A stretch of DNA of 33,895 nucleotides from DASVBJ01 sp036375895. GTDB taxonomy: Bacteria > Actinomycetota > Actinomycetes > JACCUZ01. The stretch covers positions 1 through 33,895 of the forward strand of contig DASVBJ010000020.1 of assembly GCA_036375895.1 (NCBI GenBank), given 5' to 3'. Of this stretch, positions 7,509-15,310 are shown in pieces. The notes beneath the pieces were generated by a model that had not been told where the DNA came from, searched no databases, and saw nothing but the letters and a program-made list of their open reading frames with translations. A program made the position numbers and the translations under genes. Position 1 is the stretch's first letter, and each line of letters opens with the position of its first letter.

Positions 7509-10241
7509 ATGCTCGACAACGAGCCGAAGGGCGCCGGATCCAACGGCGCCGACGACAGCACCACCACGTCCACCACGTCCACCGAGACCACAACCACCGC
7601 CACCGCCGAGGCGCGTCCGCGCCGGCGCCGGGCAGCGAGCCGTCCTGCCGGTCCGCCGCAGCCGGTCGAGACCGGCACGGCCGAGGCTGCGCCGGCGCCG
7701 GAGACCGCGGGGGGCGGCGCGGCCGACACTTCAGCCGCAGGGGAGAAGCCCGCCGCGGAGGAGAAGCCAGCCGCGGAGGAGAAGCCCAAGCGGCGTCGCG
7801 CGACCAAGAAGGCCGCGGCAGTCGCCGAGACCCCTGCGACGACCGAGGCCGCCGCGACGACCGAGCCGGCCGCGACGACCGAGCCGGCCGCGACGACCGA
7901 GACAGCCGTGACGACCGAGTCGGCCGCGACGACCGAGGCCGCGGAGGCCGAGCAGCCGCGCAAGCCGGCCCGGCGTACCCGCAAGAAGGCCGCGGCCGCG
8001 CAGCCTGCGGCCGAGGCGGCAGCCGAGGCGCCAGCCGAGCCGACGTCCGGCGCGGTAGCCGCGCCTGCCGCCGCGACCCCCGTCTTCCAGCCGCCGGGGC
8101 TCCTCTTCCAGGCCCCCGAGGTCACCACCAGCCCGACGGCGGCCGCGGAGGCCGCCACGGACACCGGCGGGGAGGCCGCCGGGGAGGGCGCCGACGAGGA
8201 GGCCGGTGAAGGCACCAGTCGACGCCGCCGCCGCGGTGGCCGGGGCCGTCGGGGCCGGAGCAAGGCCGGCCAGCCCGAGGGCGAGGAGGTCGGCGAGGAG
8301 CCCGGCGCGGGCGAGCCCGCGGCCGAGCCCGCCCAGGCCGAGACGACAGGTGAGCGCGAGGCCGGCGAGCAGGAGGATGGCGAGGAGGCCGCCGAGGGCA
8401 CCACGACGCGGCGTCGGCGCCGCCGGCGGCGTCGAGCGGGCGACGAGGGCGAGGAGCCGAGCCCGGACGAGCCGCCGAACACCGTCGTCCGCGTCCGCGA
8501 GCCCCGCAAGAGCGCCCGGGCCAAGGGTGACGAGGACGTCGTCCGGTCCGTCAAGGGCTCGACCCGCCTGGAGGCCAAGAAGCAGCGTCGCCGTGAGGGT
8601 CGGGAGGCTGGCCGCCGCCGTCCCTCGATCATCACCGAGGCCGAGTTCCTGGCCCGCCGCGAGGCGGTCGACCGGGTGATGGTCGTCCGCCAGAACGGCG
8701 AGCGGACCCAGATCGCCGTGCTCGAGGACGGCGTCCTCGCCGAGCACTACGTCGCGAACGCGGCGTCCGGGGGGCTGGTCGGCAACGTCTACCTGGGCAA
8801 GGTGCAGAACGTCCTGCCCTCGATGGAGGCGGCCTTCGTCGACATCGGCAAGGGGCGCAACGCGGTGCTCTACGCAGGCGAGGTCAACTGGGACGCGGCG
8901 GGCCTCGACGGCCAGCCCAAGCGCATCGAGCAGGCGCTGAAGTCCGGCGACTCGGTGATGGTCCAGGTGACCAAGGACCCGATGGGCCACAAGGGGGCCC
9001 GGCTGACCAGCCAGGTCTCCCTTCCCGGCCGTTACCTCGTCTACGTGCCCGGCGGCTCGATGACCGGCATCAGCCGCAAGCTCCCCGACACGGAGCGCAG
9101 CCGGCTCAAGGCGATCCTGAAGAAGGTCGTGCCTGACGAGGCCGGCGTGATCATCCGCACGGCCGCCGAGGGGGCCAGCGAGGAGGAGCTCTCCCGCGAC
9201 GTGAGCCGGCTCGCGGCCCAGTGGGAGGACATCGAGAAGAAGGCCAAGACGGCGGCGGCGCCTGCCCTGCTGTACGGCGAGCCCGACCTCACCATCCGGG
9301 TGGTCCGCGACATCTTCAACGAGGACTTCTCCAAGCTGATCGTGGCCGGCGACGACGCGTGGGACACGCTCGACGGGTACGTCGGGCACGTCGCCCCGGA
9401 CCTGCGCGACCGCCTGTCGCGGTGGACCGCCGAGGAGGACGTCTTCGCCGCCCATCGCATCGACGAGCAGATCGCCAAGGGCATGGACCGCAAGGTCTGG
9501 CTCCCCAGCGGCGGCTACCTGGTCATCGACCGCACCGAGGCGATGGTCGTGGTCGACGTGAACACCGGGAAGTTCACCGGTCAGGGCGGGAACCTCGAGG
9601 AGACCGTCACCAAGAACAACCTGGAGGCGGCGGAGGAGATCGTCCGCCAGCTGCGGCTGCGGGACCTCGGCGGCATCATCGTCATCGACTTCATCGACAT
9701 GGTGCTCGAGAGCAACCGGGACCTGGTCCTGCGCCGCCTGCTCGAGTGCCTCGGGCGCGACCGGACCAAGCACCAGGTCGCCGAGGTGACCTCGCTCGGC
9801 CTGGTCCAGATGACCCGCAAGCGGGTGGGCCAGGGGCTGCTGGAGGCCTTCTCCGAGACCTGCGAGTGCTGCAACGGTCGCGGAGTGCTCGTGCGCACCG
9901 AGCCGGTCGAGGCCAAGGGCAGCGGCTCCGGCGAGCGCAAGGGTGGCGGTCGCGGCAAGGCCTCGTCCTCCCGTGCCGGTCGCGGCAAGGACACCGACAA
10001 GGCCAGCGACAAGGACAGCGGCAAGGACAGCGGCAAGGACAGCGGCAAGGCCAGCGAGAAGCCTGCCGAGCCGGCGCCCGACGCTTCCGAGGCGGGTCGC
10101 CTGTCGCCGGTCGCCGTCGAGGACCCGGTCAAGGCGCCCACGCCCGGCAGCGAGCCGGTGGAGGAGGCGCCCGCACCGGCGAAGCGCCGCCGGCGCCGGG
10201 CCACCAGCCCGCAGACCGCCCCCGGAGCCGCCGCCACGTAG
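7509..10241 (+). CDS. rne: Ribonuclease E/G family endoribonuclease
   Basis: 910-residue Rne/Rng endoribonuclease for mRNA decay and rRNA/tRNA processing. It starts with ~380 residues of low-complexity Ala/Glu/Thr/Arg sequence (tandem ATTEPA units, Arg-rich clusters), typical of the disordered N-terminal extension in actinobacterial RNase E. An S1 RNA-binding domain follows from ~residue 415 (GGLVGNVYLGKVQNVLPSME), then the 5'-sensor region. The DNase-I-like catalytic core has D683 (VVDVNTGKFTG) and D727 (IVIDFIDM), matching the two metal-binding aspartates of E. coli RNase E. The Zn-link CxxC is at C785-E-C-C788 (CECCNGRG). The last ~110 residues are Lys/Ser/Asp/Pro-rich and basic. ATG at 7509 has GGGAG at 7495-7499. 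The catalytic core is placed centrally, unlike E. coli, where the disordered arm is only C-terminal. Confidence 0.96.
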   Translation: MLDNEPKGAGSNGADDSTTTSTTSTETTTTATAEARPRRRRAASRPAGPPQPVETGTAEAAPAPETAGGGAADTSAAGEKPAAEEKPAAEEKPKRRRATKKAAAVAETPATTEAAATTEPAATTEPAATTETAVTTESAATTEAAEAEQPRKPARRTRKKAAAAQPAAEAAAEAPAEPTSGAVAAPAAATPVFQPPGLLFQAPEVTTSPTAAAEAATDTGGEAAGEGADEEAGEGTSRRRRRGGRGRRGRSKAGQPEGEEVGEEPGAGEPAAEPAQAETTGEREAGEQEDGEEAAEGTTTRRRRRRRRRAGDEGEEPSPDEPPNTVVRVREPRKSARAKGDEDVVRSVKGSTRLEAKKQRRREGREAGRRRPSIITEAEFLARREAVDRVMVVRQNGERTQIAVLEDGVLAEHYVANAASGGLVGNVYLGKVQNVLPSMEAAFVDIGKGRNAVLYAGEVNWDAAGLDGQPKRIEQALKSGDSVMVQVTKDPMGHKGARLTSQVSLPGRYLVYVPGGSMTGISRKLPDTERSRLKAILKKVVPDEAGVIIRTAAEGASEEELSRDVSRLAAQWEDIEKKAKTAAAPALLYGEPDLTIRVVRDIFNEDFSKLIVAGDDAWDTLDGYVGHVAPDLRDRLSRWTAEEDVFAAHRIDEQIAKGMDRKVWLPSGGYLVIDRTEAMVVVDVNTGKFTGQGGNLEETVTKNNLEAAEEIVRQLRLRDLGGIIVIDFIDMVLESNRDLVLRRLLECLGRDRTKHQVAEVTSLGLVQMTRKRVGQGLLEAFSETCECCNGRGVLVRTEPVEAKGSGSGERKGGGRGKASSSRAGRGKDTDKASDKDSGKDSGKDSGKASEKPAEPAPDASEAGRLSPVAVEDPVKAPTPGSEPVEEAPAPAKRRRRRATSPQTAPGAAAT
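7836..7943 (+). repeat. 18-bp tandem repeat inside rne (6 units)
   Basis: Six units of GCGACGACCGAGCCGGCC or close variants, in frame, encode ATTEAA, ATTEPA, ATTEPA, ATTETA, VTTESA, ATTEAA in the disordered N-terminal arm of RNase E/G. The unit is a multiple of three, so copy-number change would alter arm length without breaking the frame. Confidence 0.9.
10011..10046 (+). repeat. 12-bp tandem repeat inside rne (3 perfect units)
   Basis: Three exact copies of AAGGACAGCGGC encode KDSG repeats in the C-terminal tail of RNase E/G, with diverged copies on both sides (about 9999-10058). The charged K/D repeat sits in a region expected to be disordered. Confidence 0.9.
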
Positions 10242-10288
10242 ACGTGACGCGAGGTGGGAGTGGGCAGGCCGCACGGCCTCGGCTCGGT

Positions 10289-10318
10289 TTGACCCGGGTC
10301 CCGTCCCGTTCGTACCCT
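10289..10318 (+). promoter_or_regulatory. Putative promoter of rplU-rpmA
   Basis: TTGACC (10289-10294), 18-base spacer, TACCCT (10313-10318). This is the best match to a sigma-A consensus seen in the window. Transcription would start near 10325 and give a ~83-base leader that holds the hairpin at 10344-10378. Confidence 0.7.
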
Positions 10319-10343
10319 TGACCCTCGGTGCCTCGTGCACCTC

Positions 10344-10378
10344 ACCCGCATGCGCGCTGCTCCGCGCAGCGAGCGGGT
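10344..10378 (+). promoter_or_regulatory. Hairpin in the rplU (L21) leader
   Basis: ACCCGC (10344-10349) pairs with GCGGGT (10373-10378), and inside it CGCTGC (10355-10360) pairs with GCAGCG (10366-10371). An asymmetric internal loop of 5 and 1 bases separates the two stems. L21 operons of several phyla have structured leaders thought to bind a ribosomal protein. Autoregulation by L21 or L27 here is inference. Confidence 0.5.
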
Positions 10379-10407
10379 CCCCGAACGAGTCAGAAAGCGA
10401 GTCCGCG

Positions 10408-10722
10408 GTGTACGCGATCGTCCGTGCTGGTGGCCGCCAGGAGAAGGTCGCCGTCGGCGACGTTCTCGAGATCGACCGGGTCCAGGCCGAGCCTGGCAGC
10501 TCGGTGCAGCTGCCGGTGCTGCTCCTCGTCGACGGTGACCAGGTCACCAGCGACAAGGACAAGCTCGCGGCCGCGACGGTGACCGTCGAGGTCGTCGGCG
10601 CCACCAAGGGCACCAAGATCAACATTCTCAAGTACAAGAACAAGACCGGCTACCGCAAGCGCCAGGGCCACCGGCAGAAGCACACGCAGGTCAAGGTCAC
10701 CGGCATCGAGACCGGCAAGTAG
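10408..10722 (+). CDS. rplU: 50S ribosomal protein L21
   Basis: 104-residue L21, a large-subunit protein that binds 23S rRNA near L20. Recognised by YAIVRAGGRQEKVAVGDVLEIDR at the N-terminus and the C-terminal signature KYKNKTGYRKRQGHRQKHTQVKV. The GTG at 10408 gives the normal length (~102-105). Upstream in-frame codons are low-complexity leader sequence with no family match. rpmA follows after 17 bases, the standard rplU-rpmA pair. Confidence 0.98.
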   Translation: MYAIVRAGGRQEKVAVGDVLEIDRVQAEPGSSVQLPVLLLVDGDQVTSDKDKLAAATVTVEVVGATKGTKINILKYKNKTGYRKRQGHRQKHTQVKVTGIETGK

Positions 10723-10739
10723 AAGGCGAAGGCAACGAG

Positions 10740-10997
10740 ATGGCTCACAAGAAGGGCGCGTCGTCCACCCGTAACGGGCGCGACTCCAACGCTCAGCGCC
10801 TCGGCGTCAAGCGCTTCGGCGGTCAGCTGGTCAACGCCGGCGAGATCATCGTCCGTCAGCGCGGCACCCACTTCCACCCCGGACTGAACGTCGGCCGTGG
10901 CGGCGACGACACGCTGTTCGCGCTGTCGGCCGGCGCGGTGGAGTTCGGCACCCGGCGCGGACGCAAGGTCGTCAACATCGTCCCGGCGGGCGAGTAG
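10740..10997 (+). CDS. rpmA: 50S ribosomal protein L27
   Basis: 85-residue L27, whose flexible N-terminus reaches the peptidyl-transferase centre. It starts AHKKGASSTRNGRDSNAQRLGVKRFGGQ straight after the initiator Met, so there is no cleavable Firmicutes-type N-terminal extension. Ribosome binding site GAAGGCGAAGG in the 17-base gap after rplU. A strong hairpin follows the stop. Confidence 0.98.
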   Translation: MAHKKGASSTRNGRDSNAQRLGVKRFGGQLVNAGEIIVRQRGTHFHPGLNVGRGGDDTLFALSAGAVEFGTRRGRKVVNIVPAGE

Positions 10998-11012
10998 CCG
11001 TTCGACGCGCAT

Positions 11013-11045
11013 CGAGGGCGGGCCGGTGTGACCGGTCCGCCCTCG
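11013..11045 (+). terminator. Hairpin terminator of rplU-rpmA
   Basis: Fifteen-base arms (11013-11027 and 11031-11045; CGAGGGCGG... with ...CCGCCCTCG) pair throughout with one G-U and a GTG loop. Flanking CGACG (11003-11007) and CGTCG (11046-11050) can extend it across a bulge. It is followed by GTTTCC rather than a long U-tract, as common in high-GC genomes. Confidence 0.8.
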
Positions 11046-11068
11046 CGTCGTTTCCGGCCCCCCTCCCC

Positions 11069-11133
11069 GCAGCGATCATGCACCTCCCGTCGCCGGCTCA
11101 GCGCGGGACCGACGGAACGTGCATGATCGCTGC
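11069..11133. repeat. Intergenic inverted repeat with 15-bp perfect arms
   Basis: GCAGCGATCATGCAC (11069-11083) is exactly complementary to GTGCATGATCGCTGC (11119-11133). Nested inside is CCGTCG (11087-11092) with CGACGG (11110-11115). The outer flanks CCCC and GGGG can extend the stem past a single bulged A. It stands after the rpmA terminator and ~50 bases before obgE, so it is not needed as the rpmA terminator. It may be a dispersed palindromic element or an obgE leader structure. Confidence 0.8.
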
Positions 11134-11182
11134 AGGGGTGTCGGCTCGGGTTGCGTTGAGTTTCCGTTGAGAGGAGGTAGCT

Positions 11183-12538
11183 GTGACCACGTTCGTCGAC
11201 CGTGTCGTGCTGCACGTGTCCGCGGGTGACGGCGGGCACGGCTGCACCTCGATCCACCGGGAGAAGTTCAAGCCGCTCGGCGGCCCGGACGGCGGCAACG
11301 GCGGCCGCGGCGGCGACGTGATCCTCGTCGTCGAGCCGAGCACGACCACCCTGCTCGACTACCACCACTCCCCGCACCGGCGGGCCACCAGCGGTCGGCC
11401 CGGCCAGGGCGGCAACCGCAGCGGCGCCGACGGTCAGGACCTCGTGCTGCCCGTGCCCAACGGCACCGTCGTCAAGGCGGCCGACGGGGAGGTGCTCGCC
11501 GACCTCGTCGGCACCGGCACGGCGTACGTCGTGGCGCAGGGGGGTCGTGGCGGGCTGGGGAACGCCGCGCTGGCGTCGGCCCGCCGCAAGGCCCCCGGCT
11601 TCGCCCTGCTCGGCGAGCCCGGCGACAAGCTCGACGTGGTGCTCGAGCTGAAGTCGGTCGCCGACGTCGCCCTCGTGGGGTTCCCGAGCGCCGGGAAGTC
11701 CAGCCTGATCGCGGTGCTGTCCGCGGCCCGGCCGAAGATCGCCGACTACCCCTTCACCACGCTGGTGCCCAACCTCGGGGTGGTCGAGGCGGGGGAGACC
11801 CGGTTCACCGTCGCCGACGTGCCCGGGCTCATCCCGGGTGCCCACCTGGGCAAGGGGCTGGGCCTGGAGTTCCTCCGGCACGTGGAGCGGTGCGACGCGC
11901 TCGTGCACGTCGTCGACTGCGCCACCCTCGAGCCGGGCCGCGACCCGCTGTCCGACATCGACGCGATCGAGGAGGAGCTGGCGGCCTACGGCGGCCTCGC
12001 GGACCGCCCGCGGCTGGTCGCGCTGAACAAGGTCGACGTCCCCGACGCGCGGGAGCTCGCCGAGCTGGTGCGCGGCGACCTGGAGGAGCGGGGGCTGCGG
12101 GTCTTCCCGGTGAGTGCGGCCTCGCGCGAGGGCCTGCGCGAGCTGTCATTCGCGATGGCCGAGCTGGTGAGTGCCGCCCGCGCAGCGGCGCCGGCGCTGG
12201 AGGCCACCCGCATCGTCCTGCGCCCGCAGGCCGTCGACGACACCGGCTTCACCGTGACCCGCGAGGACGACCGGTTCGTCGTGCACGGTCAGAAGCCGAC
12301 TCGCTGGGTGCGCCAGACCGACTTCTCCAACGACGAGGCCGTCGGCTACCTCGCCGACCGGCTGGCCAGGCTCGGCGTCGAGGACGCGCTGGTCGAGGCC
12401 GGGGCAGAGGCGGGCGACGCGGTCGTCATCGGCGAGGGCGACGAGGCGGTCATCTTCGACTGGGAGCCCTCGATGAAGGCCGGCGCCGAGCTGCTGCACG
12501 GGCGCCGCGGCACCGACCTGCGCCTCGAGGGTCGCTGA
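11183..12538 (+). CDS. obgE: Obg-family GTPase (ribosome assembly, stress)
   Basis: 451-residue Obg/CgtA GTPase that binds the 50S subunit and links ribosome maturation to growth. Three domains are visible. The Gly-rich Obg fold spans residues 1-~158 (VSAGDGGHGCTSIHREKF, PDGGNGGRGGDVILV). The G domain has GFPSAGKSS (P-loop, ~166), DVPGL (G3, ~212), NKVD (G4, ~282) and SAAS (G5). The C-terminal OCT domain (~350-430) has FTVTREDDRFVVHG and EAVIFDWEPSM. GTG at 11183 has a strong GAGAGGAGG ribosome binding site (11169-11177). Next to rpmA and proB, as usual in actinobacteria. Confidence 0.97.
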   Translation: MTTFVDRVVLHVSAGDGGHGCTSIHREKFKPLGGPDGGNGGRGGDVILVVEPSTTTLLDYHHSPHRRATSGRPGQGGNRSGADGQDLVLPVPNGTVVKAADGEVLADLVGTGTAYVVAQGGRGGLGNAALASARRKAPGFALLGEPGDKLDVVLELKSVADVALVGFPSAGKSSLIAVLSAARPKIADYPFTTLVPNLGVVEAGETRFTVADVPGLIPGAHLGKGLGLEFLRHVERCDALVHVVDCATLEPGRDPLSDIDAIEEELAAYGGLADRPRLVALNKVDVPDARELAELVRGDLEERGLRVFPVSAASREGLRELSFAMAELVSAARAAAPALEATRIVLRPQAVDDTGFTVTREDDRFVVHGQKPTRWVRQTDFSNDEAVGYLADRLARLGVEDALVEAGAEAGDAVVIGEGDEAVIFDWEPSMKAGAELLHGRRGTDLRLEGR

Positions 12539-12547
12539 GGCACCGAC

Positions 12548-13663
12548 ATGGGCCGGGCGGCGGTCGCGGCGGCGCGGCGCGTTGTCGTCAAGGTCGGCTC
12601 GTCGTCGCTGACGACAGCGGCGGGCGGCATCGACGACGCTCGCCTCGCCGCGCTGGTCGACGTGCTCGCGGCGGCGCGGCGCTCGCACCGTGAGCTGGTG
12701 CTCGTGTCCTCCGGGGCGATCGCCGCGGGTCTCGCGCCGCTCGGCCTGGACCGCCGGCCCCGCGACCTCGCCACCCAGCAGGCGGCGGCAAGCGTCGGGC
12801 AGGGCGCCCTCATGCACCGCTACACGGAGGCCTTCGCCCGGCACGGGCTGACCGTCGGACAGGTGCTGCTCACCGCCGAGGACGTCGTGCGCCGGTCCCA
12901 CTACCGCAACGCGCAGCGCACCCTGTACCGCCTGCTGGACATGGGCACGGTCCCGGTCGTGAACGAGAACGACACGGTGGCGACCGAGGAGATCCGGTTC
13001 GGCGACAACGACCGGCTCGCCGCGCTCGTCGCCCACCTCGTGCACGCCGATCTGCTCGTGCTGCTGTCCGACGTCGCGGGCCTGTACGACGGTGACCCGC
13101 GGGCGCCCGGAAGCCGCCTGCTGTCCGACGTGCGCACCGGCAGCGACCTCGACGGGGTGCGGCTCGGGCGAGGGGGTGCCGGGATCGGCACCGGCGGCAT
13201 GGCGACCAAGGTGGAGGCGGCACGCATCGCCACGTCCGCGGGCATCCCGGCCGTGGTGACCTCCGCCGACGCGGCCGCCGACGCGCTGGCCGGCCGTGCC
13301 ACCGGGACGCTCTTCCACGCCGCCGGCCGCCGGGCCTCGACGCGGCTGCTGTGGCTGGCCCACGCGACCACACCGCGGGGTCGGCTGAGGCTCGACGAAG
13401 GGGCCGTCCGGGCCGTGGTCGAGCGCCGGATGTCGTTGCTGCCGGCAGGTGTGACGGGGGTCGAGGGGACGTTCGTCGCCGGCGACCCCGTCGACCTTCT
13501 GGACCAAAACGGCCACGTCGTGGCGCGCGGGCTGGTCAACTTTGACGCGACGGAACTTCCCGGGCTGCTGGGGCGGTCGACGCGCGAGCTGGCCCGGGAT
13601 CTCGGACCGGCGTACCGCCGCGAGGTCGTGCACCGTGACGACCTCGTCCTGCTGCGCCGCTGA
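12548..13663 (+). CDS. proB: Glutamate 5-kinase
   Basis: 371-residue cytosolic enzyme that phosphorylates glutamate, the first step of proline synthesis. The amino-acid-kinase domain starts with VVVKVGSSSL and includes LVSSGAIAAGLAPLG, VNENDTVATEEIRFGDND (substrate site) and GIGTGGMATKVEAARIA. A C-terminal PUA domain (~285-365: RGRLRLDEGAVRAVV, GLVNFDATELPGLLG) gives the long ProB form. ATG nine bases after obgE, with GAGG overlapping the obgE stop, so it is co-transcribed. The partner gene proA, often next, is not in this window. Confidence 0.96.
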   Translation: MGRAAVAAARRVVVKVGSSSLTTAAGGIDDARLAALVDVLAAARRSHRELVLVSSGAIAAGLAPLGLDRRPRDLATQQAAASVGQGALMHRYTEAFARHGLTVGQVLLTAEDVVRRSHYRNAQRTLYRLLDMGTVPVVNENDTVATEEIRFGDNDRLAALVAHLVHADLLVLLSDVAGLYDGDPRAPGSRLLSDVRTGSDLDGVRLGRGGAGIGTGGMATKVEAARIATSAGIPAVVTSADAAADALAGRATGTLFHAAGRRASTRLLWLAHATTPRGRLRLDEGAVRAVVERRMSLLPAGVTGVEGTFVAGDPVDLLDQNGHVVARGLVNFDATELPGLLGRSTRELARDLGPAYRREVVHRDDLVLLRR

Positions 13664-13677
13664 CGCAGGGGTGATCG

Positions 13678-14064
13678 GTGAACGAACCGCTCGAGGCCAC
13701 CTCGGCGCCCCGGGGGCGTGAAGGCGCCGGCATCTGGCACGTCATCCTCACCGTCGGCGGCACCGCGGTCGATCCGAGCGAGATCAGGTCGGCGCTGGAG
13801 CGGCTCACCCAGGAGCGGCCGTTCCTCCTCTCCGCGCGCTACGCCGCCGACCGGGCGGAGCTGCGCTACTGGGAGGAGGCCCGTGACGTCGACGACGCGG
13901 CCGCCCTCGCGCTGCGTCTCTGGGGTGAGCACCGCCTGAGCGCGGGACTGCCGGCGTGGCGGGTCACCGGGCTCGAGGTGGTGGACCGCGCGACCTACCA
14001 GCGGCGAGGCATGGACAGCCCGGCGCCGGCGCTCGTGCCGGCCGGCGGCATCCGCCCGTTCTGA
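13678..14064 (+). CDS. Conserved hypothetical protein, 128 aa
   Basis: Not assigned to a named family. The GTG at 13678 is 14 bases after proB with a GCAGGGG before it, so it probably belongs to the obgE-proB transcript. It is predicted soluble with no signal peptide or membrane segment. The middle (VILTVGGTAVDPSEIRSALERLTQERPFLLSARYAADRAELRYWEEA) alternates strand and helix like a small ferredoxin-like alpha/beta fold, and the C-terminus is Pro/Ala-rich. Codon use matches the neighbours. Function unknown. Confidence 0.75.
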   Translation: MNEPLEATSAPRGREGAGIWHVILTVGGTAVDPSEIRSALERLTQERPFLLSARYAADRAELRYWEEARDVDDAAALALRLWGEHRLSAGLPAWRVTGLEVVDRATYQRRGMDSPAPALVPAGGIRPF

Positions 14065-14121
14065 GGGCCGCTCTACCACCTCTGGTGGATCGTCCGCAAT
14101 CGCCCGGATGAGCCTTGCTGA

Positions 14122-14133
14122 TTTCACCCTTTC
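14122..14133 (+). promoter_or_regulatory. TTTCAC[C/T]CTTTC motif upstream of secreted-protein gene
   Basis: TTTCACCCTTTC, 173 bases before the start of the secreted protein. The near-identical TTTCACTCTTTC stands at 20974-20985, 210 bases before the secreted propeller gene. I saw no other copy. It could be a promoter element or an activator site; no -10 at fixed distance is shared. Confidence 0.35.
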
Positions 14134-14176
14134 GGGCGCTTAAGCGGACGGTGACCGCGGGATTACGTTCGTCGCG

Positions 14177-14195
14177 GTCGGTCCAGTGGACCGAC
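14177..14195. promoter_or_regulatory. 19-bp perfect palindrome, candidate operator
   Basis: GTCGGTCCAGTGGACCGAC: two 9-base arms, exactly complementary, around one central base. It lies ~100 bases before the ATG at 14295 and ~10 bases after a TAnnnT-like TACGTT (14164-14169). A stem with a single-base loop cannot form in RNA without opening inner pairs, so a dimeric DNA-binding protein site is the simpler reading. Confidence 0.5.
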
Positions 14196-14294
14196 ACGGG
14201 GGAAGTGCGGGGGGCGTGCTTCTCGGGCTCTGCGGCCAACCAAGGCAGCCGACGTCGTCCTGATCCAGACGCCGGTGGAGAACGAGGGGGTTTC

Positions 14295-14996
14295 ATGAGG
14301 TCACGTATGGCCATCCTGGGTGCCGCTGCGGTCGCGACCGCAGCGCTCGTCGCGCCCACGTCGGCGTCGGCGGGCACGCCCGCGACCGGCAACGGCGCGC
14401 CCAGCGGGGCGCACTACACGCTGAACATCATCGGCATGGCCAAGGACAAGAACCCGGACATGACCGGTGACAACGGGCGGCGCATCTTCGTCGACCTGGG
14501 CGCCAACGGCAAGCCAGCCACCACCAAGATCAACCTGACGGAGGGCGACTTCAGCGTGCTCGACGCCAACGGCACCGACGGGACGGCGGCCTTCCAGCTG
14601 CCCAACCCCGACCCGGACGGCGACGGCACGACGTCCTACTCGGTCTACGTCCGCGCGCTCGGCAAGCCTGGTGGCAAGGCCACCATGCAGTCCTGCTACA
14701 CGGACGCGCAGACCGGGGACACCTGGTGTGCGGTGGACATCGTGGGCGGCGTCGAGCCGATCACCGTCGAGCGGACCAAGGGTGGCGTCTCGAAGTTCGT
14801 GAACGTCTCCAGGGACCTGCTCTACGTCGATGTCTGCCTCGCGGTGGACGCGACGACGGGAGCGTGCACGCAGTCCGTGGTGCAGCCGCTGTTCGCTGAC
14901 TCGCTCGACGACTACTACTGGCAGTACGACAACGAGGGCCTGCGCGTCGCGCAGCTGCGCTTCTACGAGGTGCCGACCGAGGCCTGGAGCCTCTAG
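14295..14996 (+). CDS. Secreted protein of unknown function, 233 aa
   Basis: Exported protein with a clear Sec signal: MRSR, a hydrophobic Ala-rich core and the cleavage-type TSASAG (~residues 1-27). The mature part begins HYTLNIIGMAKDKNPDMTGDNGRRIFVDL and continues with an acidic DPDGDG loop that looks able to bind calcium. Three cysteines are visible (QSCYT, TWCAVD, VDVCLA plus GACTQ), and the end is aromatic-rich (DDYYWQYDNEGLRVAQLRFYEV). The ATG at 14295 has GAGGGGG (14284-14290) in front. A start 60 codons upstream would hide the signal peptide and is rejected. I recognise the general pattern of an uncharacterised secreted family but no function. It is monocistronic: own leader, strong terminator behind. 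Confidence 0.85.
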   Translation: MRSRMAILGAAAVATAALVAPTSASAGTPATGNGAPSGAHYTLNIIGMAKDKNPDMTGDNGRRIFVDLGANGKPATTKINLTEGDFSVLDANGTDGTAAFQLPNPDPDGDGTTSYSVYVRALGKPGGKATMQSCYTDAQTGDTWCAVDIVGGVEPITVERTKGGVSKFVNVSRDLLYVDVCLAVDATTGACTQSVVQPLFADSLDDYYWQYDNEGLRVAQLRFYEVPTEAWSL

Positions 14997-15013
14997 GCAG
15001 CACCGCTTCTGAC

Positions 15014-15059
15014 CGGCGGCGGAGGGCGGGCCCGCAGAGCCTCACGCCCTCCGCCGCCG
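15014..15059 (+). terminator. Hairpin terminator after the secreted-protein gene
   Basis: CGGCGGCGGAGGGCG (15014-15028) pairs perfectly with CGCCCTCCGCCGCCG (15045-15059) across a 16-base loop. No U-tract. It lies 18 bases after the stop codon. Confidence 0.75.
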
Positions 15060-15150
15060 CATCTCCTCCCTGGGCGGTCGTGCCACACTCTGACTCGTCG
15101 CCCGAGTGGGCGGCGAGACGCACCGCCGACCGAAGGGGAGCCGAGCACCC

Positions 15151-15297
15151 ATGACCGCAGCCGTCGTCCGCCTGCTGGCAGAGGAGACCGGGAAGGGCCG
15201 CGAGCTGCCCGTCCCCCCGTGGGCCGTCGGGGTCGGGGTCTTCACCCTGCTGGTCCTGCTGCTGCTCGTGACGCTGTCCTTCGGCAAGGACCGCTGA
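15151..15297 (+). CDS. Small single-pass membrane protein, 48 aa
   Basis: A 48-residue protein with a short amphipathic N-terminus (TAAVVRLLAEETGKGRELP), one hydrophobic segment (WAVGVGVFTLLVLLLLVTL) and a SFGKDR tail. GGGGAG (15135-15140) supports the ATG at 15151; an upstream in-frame GTG at 15106 lacks one. Small one-helix proteins of this kind are common upstream of nadD in actinobacteria. Function unknown. The next gene, fdhD, starts 13 bases later, so they are likely co-transcribed. Confidence 0.75.
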   Translation: MTAAVVRLLAEETGKGRELPVPPWAVGVGVFTLLVLLLLVTLSFGKDR

Positions 15298-15310
15298 GCC
15301 GCGTAGTGCC

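Noticed and set aside
7509..8640. The low-complexity N-terminal arm of RNase E/G as a separate gene or a frameshift product
   Set aside because: The frame is continuous into the S1 domain, and such extensions are normal in actinobacterial RNase E.
7731..10643. 970-codon minus-strand open frame antisense to rne
   Set aside because: It mirrors the biased codon use of rne, shows no domain, and extends across the rplU promoter. Shadow of the real gene.
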